A DNA stretch of 10,050 bases from an uncultured Clostridia bacterium (GCA_947176675.1 CAMWRN010000066.1:1-10050), one strand, 5' to 3'. Numbered from the stretch's first letter, positions 1-5,623 are shown. Numbers and translations are program-made. The notes: generated by a model not told the origin, from the letters alone.

Positions 1-125
1 TTCCTCAAAGCATACAACTATATTTAATAATTATAGCAGTTTTACATTTAAATTTCAACTGTTTTGGTATAATTTATTTTCTTTCGGCGGAAAATTTTGC
101 GGAAGACTTTTGTTAAAAAAAGTAC

Positions 126-154
126 TTGACAAAAGTTATAAAATGCTGTATAAT
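126..154 (+). promoter_or_regulatory. Sigma-A promoter of tRNA-Pro(TGG)
   Basis: TTGACA at 126-131 and TATAAT at 149-154 are separated by exactly 17 bp, a perfect match to the housekeeping sigma consensus. The predicted start lies near 161, just ahead of the tRNA at 163. No second promoter is seen between the tRNA and the small gene at 311, so this promoter may serve both. Confidence 0.9.
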
Positions 155-162
155 AAATTATC

Positions 163-239
163 CGGGGCGTAACTCAGTTTGGTAGAGTGCTTGGTTTGGG
201 ACCAAGATGCCGCAGGTTCAAGTCCTGTCGCCCCGACCA
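163..239 (+). tRNA. tRNA-Pro(TGG), CCA encoded
   Basis: A full cloverleaf can be drawn. The acceptor stem 163-169 pairs perfectly with 229-235, the discriminator is A236 and CCA is encoded at 237-239. The D stem is 172-175/185-188. The anticodon stem is 190-194/202-206 with loop TTTGGGA, which places anticodon TGG at 197-199. The T arm contains the expected TTCAAGT loop. The UGG anticodon reads proline CCA codons and, by wobble, other CCN codons. A consensus promoter lies directly upstream. Confidence 0.97.
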
Positions 240-251
240 GCAGTGGGGAAC

Positions 252-275
252 GGTTTACGCGGAAATGCGTAAACC
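252..275 (+). terminator. Hairpin between tRNA-Pro and the 73-aa gene (weak terminator or processing/leader stem)
   Basis: GGTTTACGC (252-260) and GCGTAAACC (267-275) form a perfect 9-bp stem around a 6-nt loop. The following bases (ATTTCTATTATG) are only moderately T-rich, so termination would be partial at best. It could separate the tRNA from the downstream message, let part of the transcription through, or act as an RNA-processing boundary. Confidence 0.5.
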
Positions 276-310
276 ATTTCTATTATGACACACAAAGGAG
301 TGCTGTATAA

Positions 311-532
311 ATGCAGAGGATGGTTTATCTGAGCAACAGCATGGACTATACCGAACAAGGCAATATTAACGAAAACAAATACTTTGTTCACATCAACGAA
401 CTGTTGGATCAAGGCTGGAAAGTCGCACACATCACGCACGATGTAGTGGAACTTGACAACGGCAAGGACCCTTCGCGCAAAGAGAGCTTCGTGGCTTTTG
501 TCCTTCTTGAAGAGGACTGCGATGACGAGTGA
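311..532 (+). CDS. Small hypothetical protein, 73 aa, DUF4177-like pattern
   Basis: This 73-residue protein has no signal peptide or membrane segment and is probably cytoplasmic. The ATG at 311 is supported by AAAGGAG at 294-300; the next Met (residue 4) would sit too far from that site. The core reads as a strand (residues 22-28), a helix with INELLDQGWKV (28-38) and a second strand FVAFVLLE (60-67). The sequence 'NELL.QGWKV' followed by a C-terminal 'FVLLE' resembles the very small DUF4177-type proteins common in Firmicutes, whose function is unknown. The tail is acidic (EEDCDDE). It lies 71 nt after tRNA-Pro(TGG) without a visible promoter of its own, so co-transcription with the tRNA is likely. 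The family assignment is tentative; that it is a real gene is fairly certain from the ribosome site and composition. Confidence 0.75.
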   Translation: MQRMVYLSNSMDYTEQGNINENKYFVHINELLDQGWKVAHITHDVVELDNGKDPSRKESFVAFVLLEEDCDDE

Positions 533-572
533 ATTGCGGACTATTGTTACCTGAATTTTTTTGCACAGCAAG

Positions 573-606
573 AAGAGGATAGAAGCGGCGGCGCCTCTAT
601 CCTCTT
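573..606 (+). terminator. Intrinsic terminator candidate after the 73-aa gene
   Basis: AAGAGGATAGA (573-583) pairs over 11 bp with TCTATCCTCTT (596-606), about 40 nt after the stop codon at 530-532. The loop is GC-rich and may form a short inner stem. The T-tract is short (TTTCT), so efficiency is uncertain. Confidence 0.6.
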
Positions 607-637
607 TCTGCGGCAATATGCAATATAAATAAAATTA

Positions 638-667
638 AAACGTCCCTACATTTCAGCGGGGACGTTT
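638..667 (-). terminator. Terminator of tRNA-Arg(CCT)
   Basis: AAACGTCCC (638-646) and GGGACGTTT (659-667) form a 9-bp stem. Read on the minus strand it is followed by TTTTAATTTTATTT, a good T-rich tail, and lies 21 nt past the tRNA 3' end. On the plus strand the tail is weaker (CTGTCTG), so the main direction is minus. Confidence 0.75.
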
Positions 668-688
668 CTGTCTGTGCGGACTTCGTGC

Positions 689-763
689 TGGCACCCCCAG
701 CGAGAATCGAACTCACAACTAACCCTTAGGAGGGGTTTATTATATCCATTTAACTATGGAGGC
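689..763 (-). tRNA. tRNA-Arg(CCT), CCA encoded
   Basis: Read on the minus strand, the acceptor stem GCCTCCA (763-757) pairs with TGGGGGT (699-693) with one G-T at the first pair. The discriminator is G (692) and CCA is encoded at 691-689. The anticodon stem AACCC/GGGTT encloses loop CTCCTAA, with anticodon CCT at 728-730. The T arm is GTGAG-TTCGATT-CTCGC. The D stem is weak (GTTA/TAAT with a G-T pair) but acceptable. It reads the rare arginine codon AGG. It has its own promoter and terminator and is a stand-alone unit. Confidence 0.95.
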
Positions 764-772
764 GTATGTCTT

Positions 773-801
773 AGTATAGCATATTTCTTTCCGGAATGCA
801 A
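773..801 (-). promoter_or_regulatory. Promoter of tRNA-Arg(CCT)
   Basis: On the minus strand TTGCAT (801-796) and TATACT (778-773) are spaced by 17 bp, and TG one base before the -10 makes it an extended -10 promoter. It lies about 10 nt upstream of the tRNA 5' end. Confidence 0.85.
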
Positions 802-887
802 TAGCTTTTTAAAAATTTTCTTTGCTAATATTGTAATGCTGCAATAGAAGTTGGACGAAAAATAAAATAGAGAGGCAGCCAAAAATC

Positions 888-896
888 TGATATAAT
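888..896 (+). promoter_or_regulatory. Extended -10 promoter candidate for an intergenic RNA
   Basis: TG (888-889), one spacer base and TATAAT (891-896) form a perfect extended -10 element. No good -35 hexamer is seen 16-18 bp upstream. The predicted start is near 903. It points toward a strong intrinsic terminator at 1065-1098 with no plausible gene in between. Confidence 0.5.
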
Positions 897-902
897 AAAG
901 TT

Positions 903-1098
903 ACCGCACCAATTCACAGAAAGAAAGTTGCCTGTCATAAATAGTATAACACACGATAGCATCATTGTAGACCTTAAGTCTGCCGTACCTGTACTCTTAC
1001 TCTCTTTAATCCTCTCATGGCGCTTGTATGACGCGGTAATGCAAAAAATTAATGAATAAGTTTTGCAGGACTTGTAGAAGGCAGGTCCCGCTTTTTTT
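903..1098 (+). ncRNA. Candidate structured small RNA, about 195 nt, unknown family
   Basis: No coding sequence in this stretch has a ribosome site or believable composition, yet it runs from an extended -10 element to a strong terminator. Inside, 927-939 pairs with 1027-1040 over 13 bp (G-T pairs included) with one bulged base at 1034. A second small hairpin is GTAGAC (967-972) with GTCTGC (978-983). A competing outer pairing, TTACCGC (901-907) with GCGGTAA (1033-1039), shares the same 3' strand, so two alternative folds are possible. The length would suit 6S RNA, but the 5' and 3' ends do not form the long closing stem of that family, and I see no SRP, tmRNA or RNase P signature. The call rests on promoter, fold and terminator, all read by eye. 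Confidence 0.42.
1065..1098 (+). terminator. Strong intrinsic terminator with no annotated gene upstream
   Basis: GCAGGACTTG (1065-1074) pairs with CAGGTCCCGC (1082-1091) around a 7-nt loop, with one A-C mismatch and one G-T pair, followed directly by seven Ts (1092-1098). It is a clear plus-strand terminator. Nothing coding on + lies between the tRNA-Arg locus and this site, so it most likely ends a small RNA. Confidence 0.8.
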
Positions 1099-1184
1099 AA
1101 CTTTTGACCCCCGTTTTTGTAATTTTTAACGTATTTTATCACGATTTATAATTTTTTTCTAACCGTTTAAAACAAAATTAAAAT

Positions 1185-1216
1185 CCCGCAAACCGTTTAA
1201 ACAACGCATTTGCGGG
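1185..1216 (-). terminator. Terminator of tRNA-Pro(CGG), probably bidirectional
   Basis: CCCGCAAA (1185-1192) and TTTGCGGG (1209-1216) form an 8-bp stem. On the minus strand it is followed by TTTTAATTTTGTTTT and lies 10 nt past the tRNA 3' end. On + it is followed by CTTTTT, so it could also stop plus-strand read-through. Confidence 0.82.
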
Positions 1217-1226
1217 CTTTTTCAAC

Positions 1227-1303
1227 TGGTCGAGGTGACGGGACTCGAACCCACGGCCTCTGCGTCCCGAACGCAGCGCTCTACCAAACTGAGCCACACC
1301 TCG
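1227..1303 (-). tRNA. tRNA-Pro(CGG), CCA encoded
   Basis: On the minus strand the acceptor stem CGAGGTG (1303-1297) pairs perfectly with CACCTCG (1237-1231), with discriminator A at 1230 and CCA at 1229-1227. The anticodon stem CTGCG/CGCAG encloses loop TTCGGGA, with anticodon CGG at 1267-1269. The T loop is TTCGAGT. It reads proline CCG. It shares the 15-nt D-arm block CTCAGTTTGGTAGAG with the plus-strand tRNA-Pro(TGG), so the two genes form an inverted repeat about 1.1 kb apart. Confidence 0.97.
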
Positions 1304-1332
1304 AAATTATATCACCTATCAGAATGTTAAAT

Positions 1333-1361
1333 ATTATACCATAAAAAAAGCCGTTTGTAAA
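1333..1361 (-). promoter_or_regulatory. Promoter of tRNA-Pro(CGG)
   Basis: On the minus strand TTTACA (1361-1356) and TATAAT (1338-1333) are separated by 17 bp. The distance from the -10 to the tRNA 5' end is 29 nt, which leaves a leader of about 22 nt. Confidence 0.85.
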
Positions 1362-1537
1362 GACTTTTTTCAAAAAAATTGATTCGCACGATTTGTACGG
1401 TCTTATATTTTGGCTGCTGCATTCGGTTTTCACCGAGTATGTTCAAAAAGACCAAATGCTTAAAAGTTGAAAACTTAAAGAACAATTTGATATTTTTGAA
1501 ATTGCAGAAATTTTCTGTGATTTTTGCGGAATTAAAT

Positions 1538-1565
1538 GCGGGACTGATTTTATGCACAGTCCCGC
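1538..1565 (-). terminator. Terminator of the solute-binding protein gene
   Basis: GCGGGACTG (1538-1546) and CAGTCCCGC (1557-1565) form a perfect GC-rich 9-bp stem with a 10-nt loop, 31 nt beyond the stop codon at 1597-1599. The minus-strand tail is ATTTAATT, short but AT-rich. It closes the gene as a single-gene transcript. Confidence 0.7.
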
Positions 1566-1596
1566 TTAGTTTATTGTATTCACAAAGCTGTCACCG

Positions 1597-3228
1597 CTAT
1601 GCACGCATATCCTTCCGCACAATCTTCGTCATAATCTCTCCGAGACGTTCCGCGCCGTTGTTTTCGCACCAATCGGTGATCTCGTCCCACTTAGCATCAA
1701 ACTCTTCGGGTGAGACTTTTATCGCGTTGGGGACTTCCGTTTTAATATAGGTATCAAGTGTTTCCAGAAGTATGGCAGTCTCGCTAAGGGAGGGAATATC
1801 CATATCGCTGATAAGAGTCCTTTTGATGACAGGCAGTTCGCTTTCCTGCGGGAACATGTCGGCAAACAGCGTTATTCCGTAAGCTTCCGCCGCTGCTTTT
1901 TCGCTTTCGGTATAGCCGGAAACATATTCTTCGGCAGCATAAGAATAGAATTTTCCGTCGGCATTTCTTTCGGTCAAGCCCCGCATTGGAAACGGTTCGT
2001 CAAAGTATGCGCCGTCCGCTTCGCGGCTGTACTCTCCGCTTACGCCGAAATTCACAAGCATCTGCGCTTCATCACCGCACCACCAGTCCAAAAAGCGGAA
2101 AGCTCTTTCAGGTTCGGCGCAGGACGTTGTTATGCCTATCCCCGCTGCGGGTGCATACCCATAGTCAGCAAGAAACATGACTTGGGTATCTTCGTTAAAG
2201 GCAGCAGGAACGGGGCAGTACGCCATATCGTCCCTGCCTGAGGAAATAAGCGTATCCTCAGCTGATGAGTAGTCCTCATAACAGTCAGCAGCCGCGGCCG
2301 CATTTCCGTTCACAAGACGGTCAATATAGCCGTCATGCCTCAGCGAAAAGGACATATCGTCCAACACTCCGTCGTTGTACATGCCGTTCAGCCAATGAAC
2401 GTACTCCTTTACGCGGGGATCGATCCATTTGTAGACGGTTTCACCCGTGTCATTGTCAACCAGAAATGCGCCGTCGTCGGGATATCCCAGAACATAGTTC
2501 ACTCTTGCGCTTACAGTGTCCGTCCACTGCTGTATCGGTGCGCCGCATAAAAGAAGTCCCGTGGATTGAGGGTGCAGTTCCTTGTATCGGCGCAGGCAGT
2601 CCCCAAGCTGTTCAATAGTTTTTATTTCGGGATAACCAAGCTCTTTCAAAACGGAATACCGCACCTGAAACGTTCCGTCGGCAGTAAATCGTGCGGGGGA
2701 CGACCCTCCTGTACCGAAAGTGTAGAGCTTGCCGTCGGCGGCTCTCAGCCTGTCAAGCTTATCGCCGTAAAGCTCGGAAAAATTTCCTCCGTACTTTTCG
2801 GTAAAGCCGTCAAGTGGGATAAACAGACCGCTTTCGATTTGTCTGTCGGTTGCGCTGCCTGCGTAAATAAGATCGGGAATTTTTCCCGAAGCAAGCATCT
2901 CGCTGAGAGAATTTTCATCTTCGGCAGCCGTTATCTCCAATGTAACACCCGTGCGGGCGGTAATTTCCTCTGCGATCTCTCCGTCAAAGGACACACCGCT
3001 GTTTGTATCATTTATAAACAGCGTAAAATTGATAGGCGAGGTGTCCATAGGCGGAATTTCGTTTTCTGCGGAAGTTTCCGTTGCTTCGGTATTTTCCGCG
3101 GAAACGGAAGAAGTTTCGGAAACGTCTACGGAAGAAATTTCCTTTGATGGCGATTGAGCATTGTCCGAACAGCCGCAAAGCTGTACCACAAAAGCGGCAG
3201 ATATTGCAAAAGACAAAAATTTTTTCAT
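1597..3228 (-). CDS. Extracellular solute-binding lipoprotein (sugar ABC type, COG1653/LplA-like)
   Basis: The product is a 543-aa lipid-anchored substrate receptor, in this family usually the binding component of a carbohydrate ABC importer. The start is the ATG at 3228, preceded by GGAGG with 6-nt spacing; in-frame upstream sequence lacks a ribosome site. Residues 1-20 are a lipoprotein signal peptide (MKKFLSF... LCGC, lipidated Cys20). Residues 21-62 are a Ser/Thr/Glu-rich linker. The binding fold follows: PINFTLFIND at 65-74, IPDLIYAG at 117-124, then 'LIPLDGFTEKYGG' type sequence near 136-148 and 'DGKLYTFG' near 165-172, a string typical of LplA-like receptors. No permease or ATPase gene adjoins it and it has its own terminator, so it must work with a transporter encoded elsewhere or act as a stand-alone sensor. 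The ligand cannot be read from sequence. Confidence 0.85.
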   Translation of the reverse strand: MKKFLSFAISAAFVVQLCGCSDNAQSPSKEISSVDVSETSSVSAENTEATETSAENEIPPMDTSPINFTLFINDTNSGVSFDGEIAEEITARTGVTLEITAAEDENSLSEMLASGKIPDLIYAGSATDRQIESGLFIPLDGFTEKYGGNFSELYGDKLDRLRAADGKLYTFGTGGSSPARFTADGTFQVRYSVLKELGYPEIKTIEQLGDCLRRYKELHPQSTGLLLCGAPIQQWTDTVSARVNYVLGYPDDGAFLVDNDTGETVYKWIDPRVKEYVHWLNGMYNDGVLDDMSFSLRHDGYIDRLVNGNAAAAADCYEDYSSAEDTLISSGRDDMAYCPVPAAFNEDTQVMFLADYGYAPAAGIGITTSCAEPERAFRFLDWWCGDEAQMLVNFGVSGEYSREADGAYFDEPFPMRGLTERNADGKFYSYAAEEYVSGYTESEKAAAEAYGITLFADMFPQESELPVIKRTLISDMDIPSLSETAILLETLDTYIKTEVPNAIKVSPEEFDAKWDEITDWCENNGAERLGEIMTKIVRKDMRA

Positions 3229-3263
3229 TTCTATCCTCCGTATACAAATCGTTTTATAGAAAT

Positions 3264-3291
3264 ACTGTACCACAATTTTGGACTCAGCCAA
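3264..3291 (-). promoter_or_regulatory. Promoter candidate for the solute-binding protein gene
   Basis: On the minus strand TTGGCT (3291-3286), a 16-bp spacer and TACAGT (3269-3264) preceded by TG form a plausible extended -10 promoter about 36 nt ahead of the start codon. The upstream half overlaps a small inverted repeat, TTGG-6 nt-CCAA (3277-3290), which could be an operator. Both are modest matches. Confidence 0.4.
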
Positions 3292-3386
3292 ATACAATAA
3301 TTTTACATTTTTTACTGCAATAATTTCATCTTATTCCAATAAAACAAAAAAATATATCGTTTTTTACTGGAAAATGCAAAATGCGC

Positions 3387-3415
3387 TTGAAAAAAATCTG
3401 TCTTTGTAGTATAAT
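3387..3415 (+). promoter_or_regulatory. Promoter of the SGNH hydrolase/DUF4358 operon
   Basis: TTGAAA (3387-3392) and TATAAT (3410-3415) are separated by exactly 17 bp. The predicted start near 3422 gives a 5' leader of about 57 nt. The leader holds a 12-bp palindrome TTAAAGCTTTAA (3435-3446) and the ribosome site AGGAAAGG (3464-3471). Confidence 0.85.
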
Positions 3416-3478
3416 AAAATACGTATGATTGTAATTAAAGCTTTAAACGAAAGTATAACGATCAGGAAAGGCTAATAT

Positions 3479-4549
3479 ATGTCAAAAAGAATTTCATTTG
3501 CCGATATCGCAGTTAATGCCGCGCTTGTCCTTTTATCTGCAGCGGCGGCTGTTTTGCTTTGCATATATCTTTTCGGGGGAAGAGCTGCGGACAATGATAC
3601 GTCCGATACGGACTCCCCACACATAATAAACGCTTCCGAACCGGAAGCTTCGCAGACCTTTGTTACCTCGGTGACCGAGACCACGGTTATCTCAGAGGAG
3701 CTTGAAACATTTTCCGAAACGGAACCCGAACCCCAAACCGATATCGGGGAATATTCCCCCGCTTTTTTTCAAAATATGCTTTTTATCGGAGACTCTCTTT
3801 CGGTGGGACTTATCAATTATGAATTTCTTCCTTCCGAAAACGTCTTTGCAAAGGCGGGAATAACTACGTCTTCGGTAGTAAACACCAATATTGACGATGT
3901 TTCCGTGTTCACTAAGGCGACTCGGCTGAATCCCGAGTATATCTGCATAATGCTTGGCACAAACAGTGTTGCTTACGTTGAGGGACAGCAGATGGCAGAG
4001 GAACTGGGCGAGTTTATCGATATGATAGCGGGAACTTGTCCGAACGCTAAGATCGTGCTTGCTTCCGTACCTCCCGTTACCCAAAAGCACGAGGAAGAAA
4101 AACCCGAACACCTTGAAGCTATCGTTGCCTACAACGAGCTTGTGGAAAAGCTTGCGGAGGAAAAATCCATTGCCTTTGCAGATACATTTGCTCTGCTTAA
4201 GGACGAAACAGGCTATTTGAGTTCGCGCTATGCGGAGCATGACGGTCTGCATCTTAAGATACACGCCTATCCGGTGATACTCGGAGCTGTCCAAAAAGCG
4301 CTTATCGAGTATTACGGTATAGACTTTGTTCCACCGCCCGAAACGGAGGCAAATTCCGATTCGGACGTATCGGCAGTATCTGCCGCGGTGACGGTATCGG
4401 TCGGCACGGAAGTCCATGAAACGGAGGCTCCTACAGAAGCCGATGACGATATGATCCCCGAAAGCGACGTCTCATATGAGGACGACGAACTGTCGGATTT
4501 GGACAGCATGGAGGATACCGATGAGCTTGACGAATCGGACATAACTTAG
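3479..4549 (+). CDS. Membrane-anchored SGNH/GDSL-family hydrolase with acidic C-terminal tail
   Basis: This 356-aa protein is predicted to sit on the outer face of the membrane. One N-terminal hydrophobic helix (about residues 10-33) acts as a signal anchor, followed by a Ser/Thr/Glu/Pro-rich spacer (about 36-92). The hydrolase domain spans about 95-282. The family blocks are visible: FIGDSLSVG with nucleophile Ser106 (block I), Gly127 in AKAGITTS (block II), LGTNS with Asn162 (block III) and DGLHL with Asp255 and His258 (block V). Such enzymes cleave esters; surface members often deacetylate glycans, but the substrate here is unknown. Residues 285-356 form a disordered tail that ends in a run rich in Asp and Glu. 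The start has AGGAAAGG 7 nt upstream. It is followed 86 nt later by a DUF4358-like lipoprotein gene with no clear terminator or promoter between them. Confidence 0.9.
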   Translation: MSKRISFADIAVNAALVLLSAAAAVLLCIYLFGGRAADNDTSDTDSPHIINASEPEASQTFVTSVTETTVISEELETFSETEPEPQTDIGEYSPAFFQNMLFIGDSLSVGLINYEFLPSENVFAKAGITTSSVVNTNIDDVSVFTKATRLNPEYICIMLGTNSVAYVEGQQMAEELGEFIDMIAGTCPNAKIVLASVPPVTQKHEEEKPEHLEAIVAYNELVEKLAEEKSIAFADTFALLKDETGYLSSRYAEHDGLHLKIHAYPVILGAVQKALIEYYGIDFVPPPETEANSDSDVSAVSAAVTVSVGTEVHETEAPTEADDDMIPESDVSYEDDELSDLDSMEDTDELDESDIT

Positions 4550-4558
4550 CGGGACTCT

Positions 4559-4576
4559 TGCCGTTTCCGGACGGCA
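4559..4576 (+). other. Small intergenic hairpin between the hydrolase and lipoprotein genes
   Basis: TGCCGT (4559-4564) and ACGGCA (4571-4576) form a 6-bp stem with a 6-nt loop, 9 nt after the hydrolase stop codon. No T-tract follows, so it is not a convincing terminator. It may stabilise the upstream message or act as a processing site within one operon. Confidence 0.4.
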
Positions 4577-4635
4577 GTTACATATAACAGCGTCTCACAA
4601 TCAACTAAAATTAACCGAACGAAAGGAAAATAGCT

Positions 4636-5190
4636 ATGAAAAAATATGTTATCATTGCGGCAGCCGTTACAGCTCTCTCGGCAATGCTGCTTACCTCCTG
4701 CTCAGACGAGCAGCCCACCGTACCCGTTAACGCAACTGCGGAAACCACATCTGCGGAGGCTTCGGACAATTCCGAAAATGCAGATACGCCCGCCGCTCCC
4801 GTTTCGGACGTGTCTGCCGCTGACATCACTGCGGCTGTTACGGCAGAAATAGAGATTCCCTCCGCTGTTGAAAAAAACGCCGACAACATAGGCGCGTTTT
4901 ATGATGTTGACGTTTCGGCAATTGAAGATATGTCCGTGCTTATCTGCGGAAGCGGAGCTTACCCCGACGAGCTCGCAGTGTTCAAGTTCACCGACGCGGA
5001 AGCCGCCAAAACGGGTGCGGAAGCCGTTCAGAAGCGTCTTGACAGCCAGACGGCAACCTACGCCGACTACACTCCCGACGAGATGTACAAATTGGAGGAT
5101 GCTTTTGTTATCATAAAGGACAACTGGGTAGCCATGGCAGCCTGCTCCGACAACTCCCGCGCAAAAGAGATCATTGAGAGCATGCTGTAA
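4636..5190 (+). CDS. DUF4358-like lipoprotein
   Basis: This 184-aa protein has a lipoprotein signal peptide (MKKYVIIAAA...LTSC) with lipidated Cys22, a Ser/Thr/Glu/Ala-rich linker (about 24-68) and a compact C-terminal domain (about 72-184). The domain pattern fits DUF4358: FYDVDVSAIEDMSV (88-101), PDELAVFKF (110-118), a helix with VQKRLDSQ (131-138), YTPDEMYKLEDAFVI (145-159), and a final strand NWVAMAAC followed by a helix. The function of DUF4358 is not known. AAAGGA at 4622-4627 supports the start. It probably forms an operon with the hydrolase upstream; both products would lie outside the cytoplasmic membrane. Only 3 nt separate its stop codon from that of the convergent xre gene. Confidence 0.8.
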   Translation: MKKYVIIAAAVTALSAMLLTSCSDEQPTVPVNATAETTSAEASDNSENADTPAAPVSDVSAADITAAVTAEIEIPSAVEKNADNIGAFYDVDVSAIEDMSVLICGSGAYPDELAVFKFTDAEAAKTGAEAVQKRLDSQTATYADYTPDEMYKLEDAFVIIKDNWVAMAACSDNSRAKEIIESML

Positions 5191-5193
5191 GAG

Positions 5194-5562
5194 TTATCCC
5201 GCGCCCTTCAAATCGGACACTTTTTCTTCGGCAGCCTGCTCCTCACGGAGAACGTCCATACGTTCAGAAATTTTACCTTTCCGCTCGTCCGACAACGAGC
5301 GGAATTTGTTTATTAGGTCGGTCTCCTTTTCGGGCAGCTCCGATCTGTTCAGTCCCTTTTTGTTGTTTGTCCTGCCCGCGATGTAGTCAAGCGATACGCC
5401 GTAGAAGTCCGCAAGCCTTACTGCGCAGTGAAAGGGTATCTCCCGCTTGCCGCTTTCGTAGAGCTGGTACTGCTGACGGGTAATTTCAAGTATCTTTCCC
5501 GCCTGCTCCTGATTCATGTCCGCGTCCTCGCGCAAATCCTTAAGTCTTTGGTAATAATGCAC
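5194..5562 (-). CDS. Xre-family DNA-binding regulator, 122 aa, GTG start
   Basis: Residues 4-62 form a Cro/C1-type helix-turn-helix: RLKDLREDADMNQEQAGKIL, then ITRQQYQLYESGKREIP with the usual Y-E-SGKR recognition-helix signature, then a helix up to VSLDYIAGRT. The C-terminal part (about 78-116) is a charged helix region (ETDLINKFRSLSDERKGKI) common in clostridial Xre proteins and probably used for dimerisation. I chose the GTG at 5562-5560 because GAGGT lies 6 nt upstream and the reading begins right at the domain; a longer ATG version would start at 5634, upstream of the predicted transcription start. It is divergent from a small membrane-protein gene and the shared region contains a direct repeat, so it probably regulates itself and perhaps that gene. 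Confidence 0.88.
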   Translation of the reverse strand: MHYYQRLKDLREDADMNQEQAGKILEITRQQYQLYESGKREIPFHCAVRLADFYGVSLDYIAGRTNNKKGLNRSELPEKETDLINKFRSLSDERKGKISERMDVLREEQAAEEKVSDLKGAG

Positions 5563-5575
5563 ACTTTGACCTCGT

Positions 5576-5621
5576 TTCGTTTGTATAATAATTAAATTAT
5601 ACCACTGACATTCGTTTGTAT
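5576..5621. promoter_or_regulatory. Direct repeat in the divergent xre promoter region, probable operator pair
   Basis: TTCGTTTGTAT occurs twice, at 5576-5586 and 5611-5621, 35 bp apart and in the same orientation. One copy lies just downstream of the predicted xre start of transcription. The other lies between the xre -10 and the -35 of the plus-strand promoter (5624-5629). A 35-bp spacing is between three and four helical turns. The placement suits repressor sites for the adjacent Xre protein. Binding is inferred. Confidence 0.55.
5596..5604 (-). promoter_or_regulatory. Extended -10 promoter of xre
   Basis: On the minus strand TG-G-TATAAT (5604-5596) is a perfect extended -10 element, about 34 nt ahead of the GTG start. 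A clear -35 is lacking, which is common when TG is present. The TTCGTTTGTAT repeats flank it on both sides. Confidence 0.7.
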
Positions 5622-5623
5622 GC

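Noticed and set aside
68..73. TG-G-TATAAT extended -10 element at 65-73, upstream of the tRNA-Pro promoter
   Set aside because: No proper -35 at a usable distance, and a perfect promoter for the same tRNA lies downstream; it may be a chance match in AT-rich sequence.
901..907. TTACCGC considered as part of a T-box antiterminator motif
   Set aside because: The conserved GGGTGG part is missing, there is no specifier stem and no aminoacyl or amino-acid gene downstream.
903..1098. Identification of the candidate RNA as 6S, SRP or RNase P RNA
   Set aside because: Length suits 6S RNA, but the two ends do not pair in the long closing stem; SRP and RNase P core motifs are absent by eye.
825..1142. 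Minus-strand reading frame of 105 codons in the tRNA-Arg/tRNA-Pro gap
   Set aside because: It would start at a GTG without a ribosome site, has the mixed aromatic-rich composition of AT-rich noncoding DNA, and runs antisense through a strong plus-strand terminator.
1161..1200. Direct repeat AACCGTTTAA at 1161-1170 and 1191-1200
   Set aside because: Only two AT-rich 10-bp copies, 30 bp apart, partly inside the loop of a terminator; too little for an array or an origin.
1306..1311. A second TATAAT on the minus strand directly before tRNA-Pro(CGG)
   Set aside because: It lies only 3 bp from the tRNA 5' end, so the start would fall inside the tRNA. The -10 at 1333-1338 fits better.
1379..1750. 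Plus-strand reading frame of 123 codons
   Set aside because: No ribosome site, crosses the terminator of the solute-binding gene and overlaps its 3' end on the other strand.
3435..3446. Palindrome TTAAAGCTTTAA in the leader of the SGNH hydrolase gene
   Set aside because: A 12-bp AT-rich palindrome is expected by chance at this composition, and no second copy was noticed.
4312..4889. Ser/Ala-rich minus-strand frames opposite the hydrolase tail and the lipoprotein
   Set aside because: They are mirror readings of the Glu/Asp/Thr-rich coding strand, with low-complexity output and no ribosome site.
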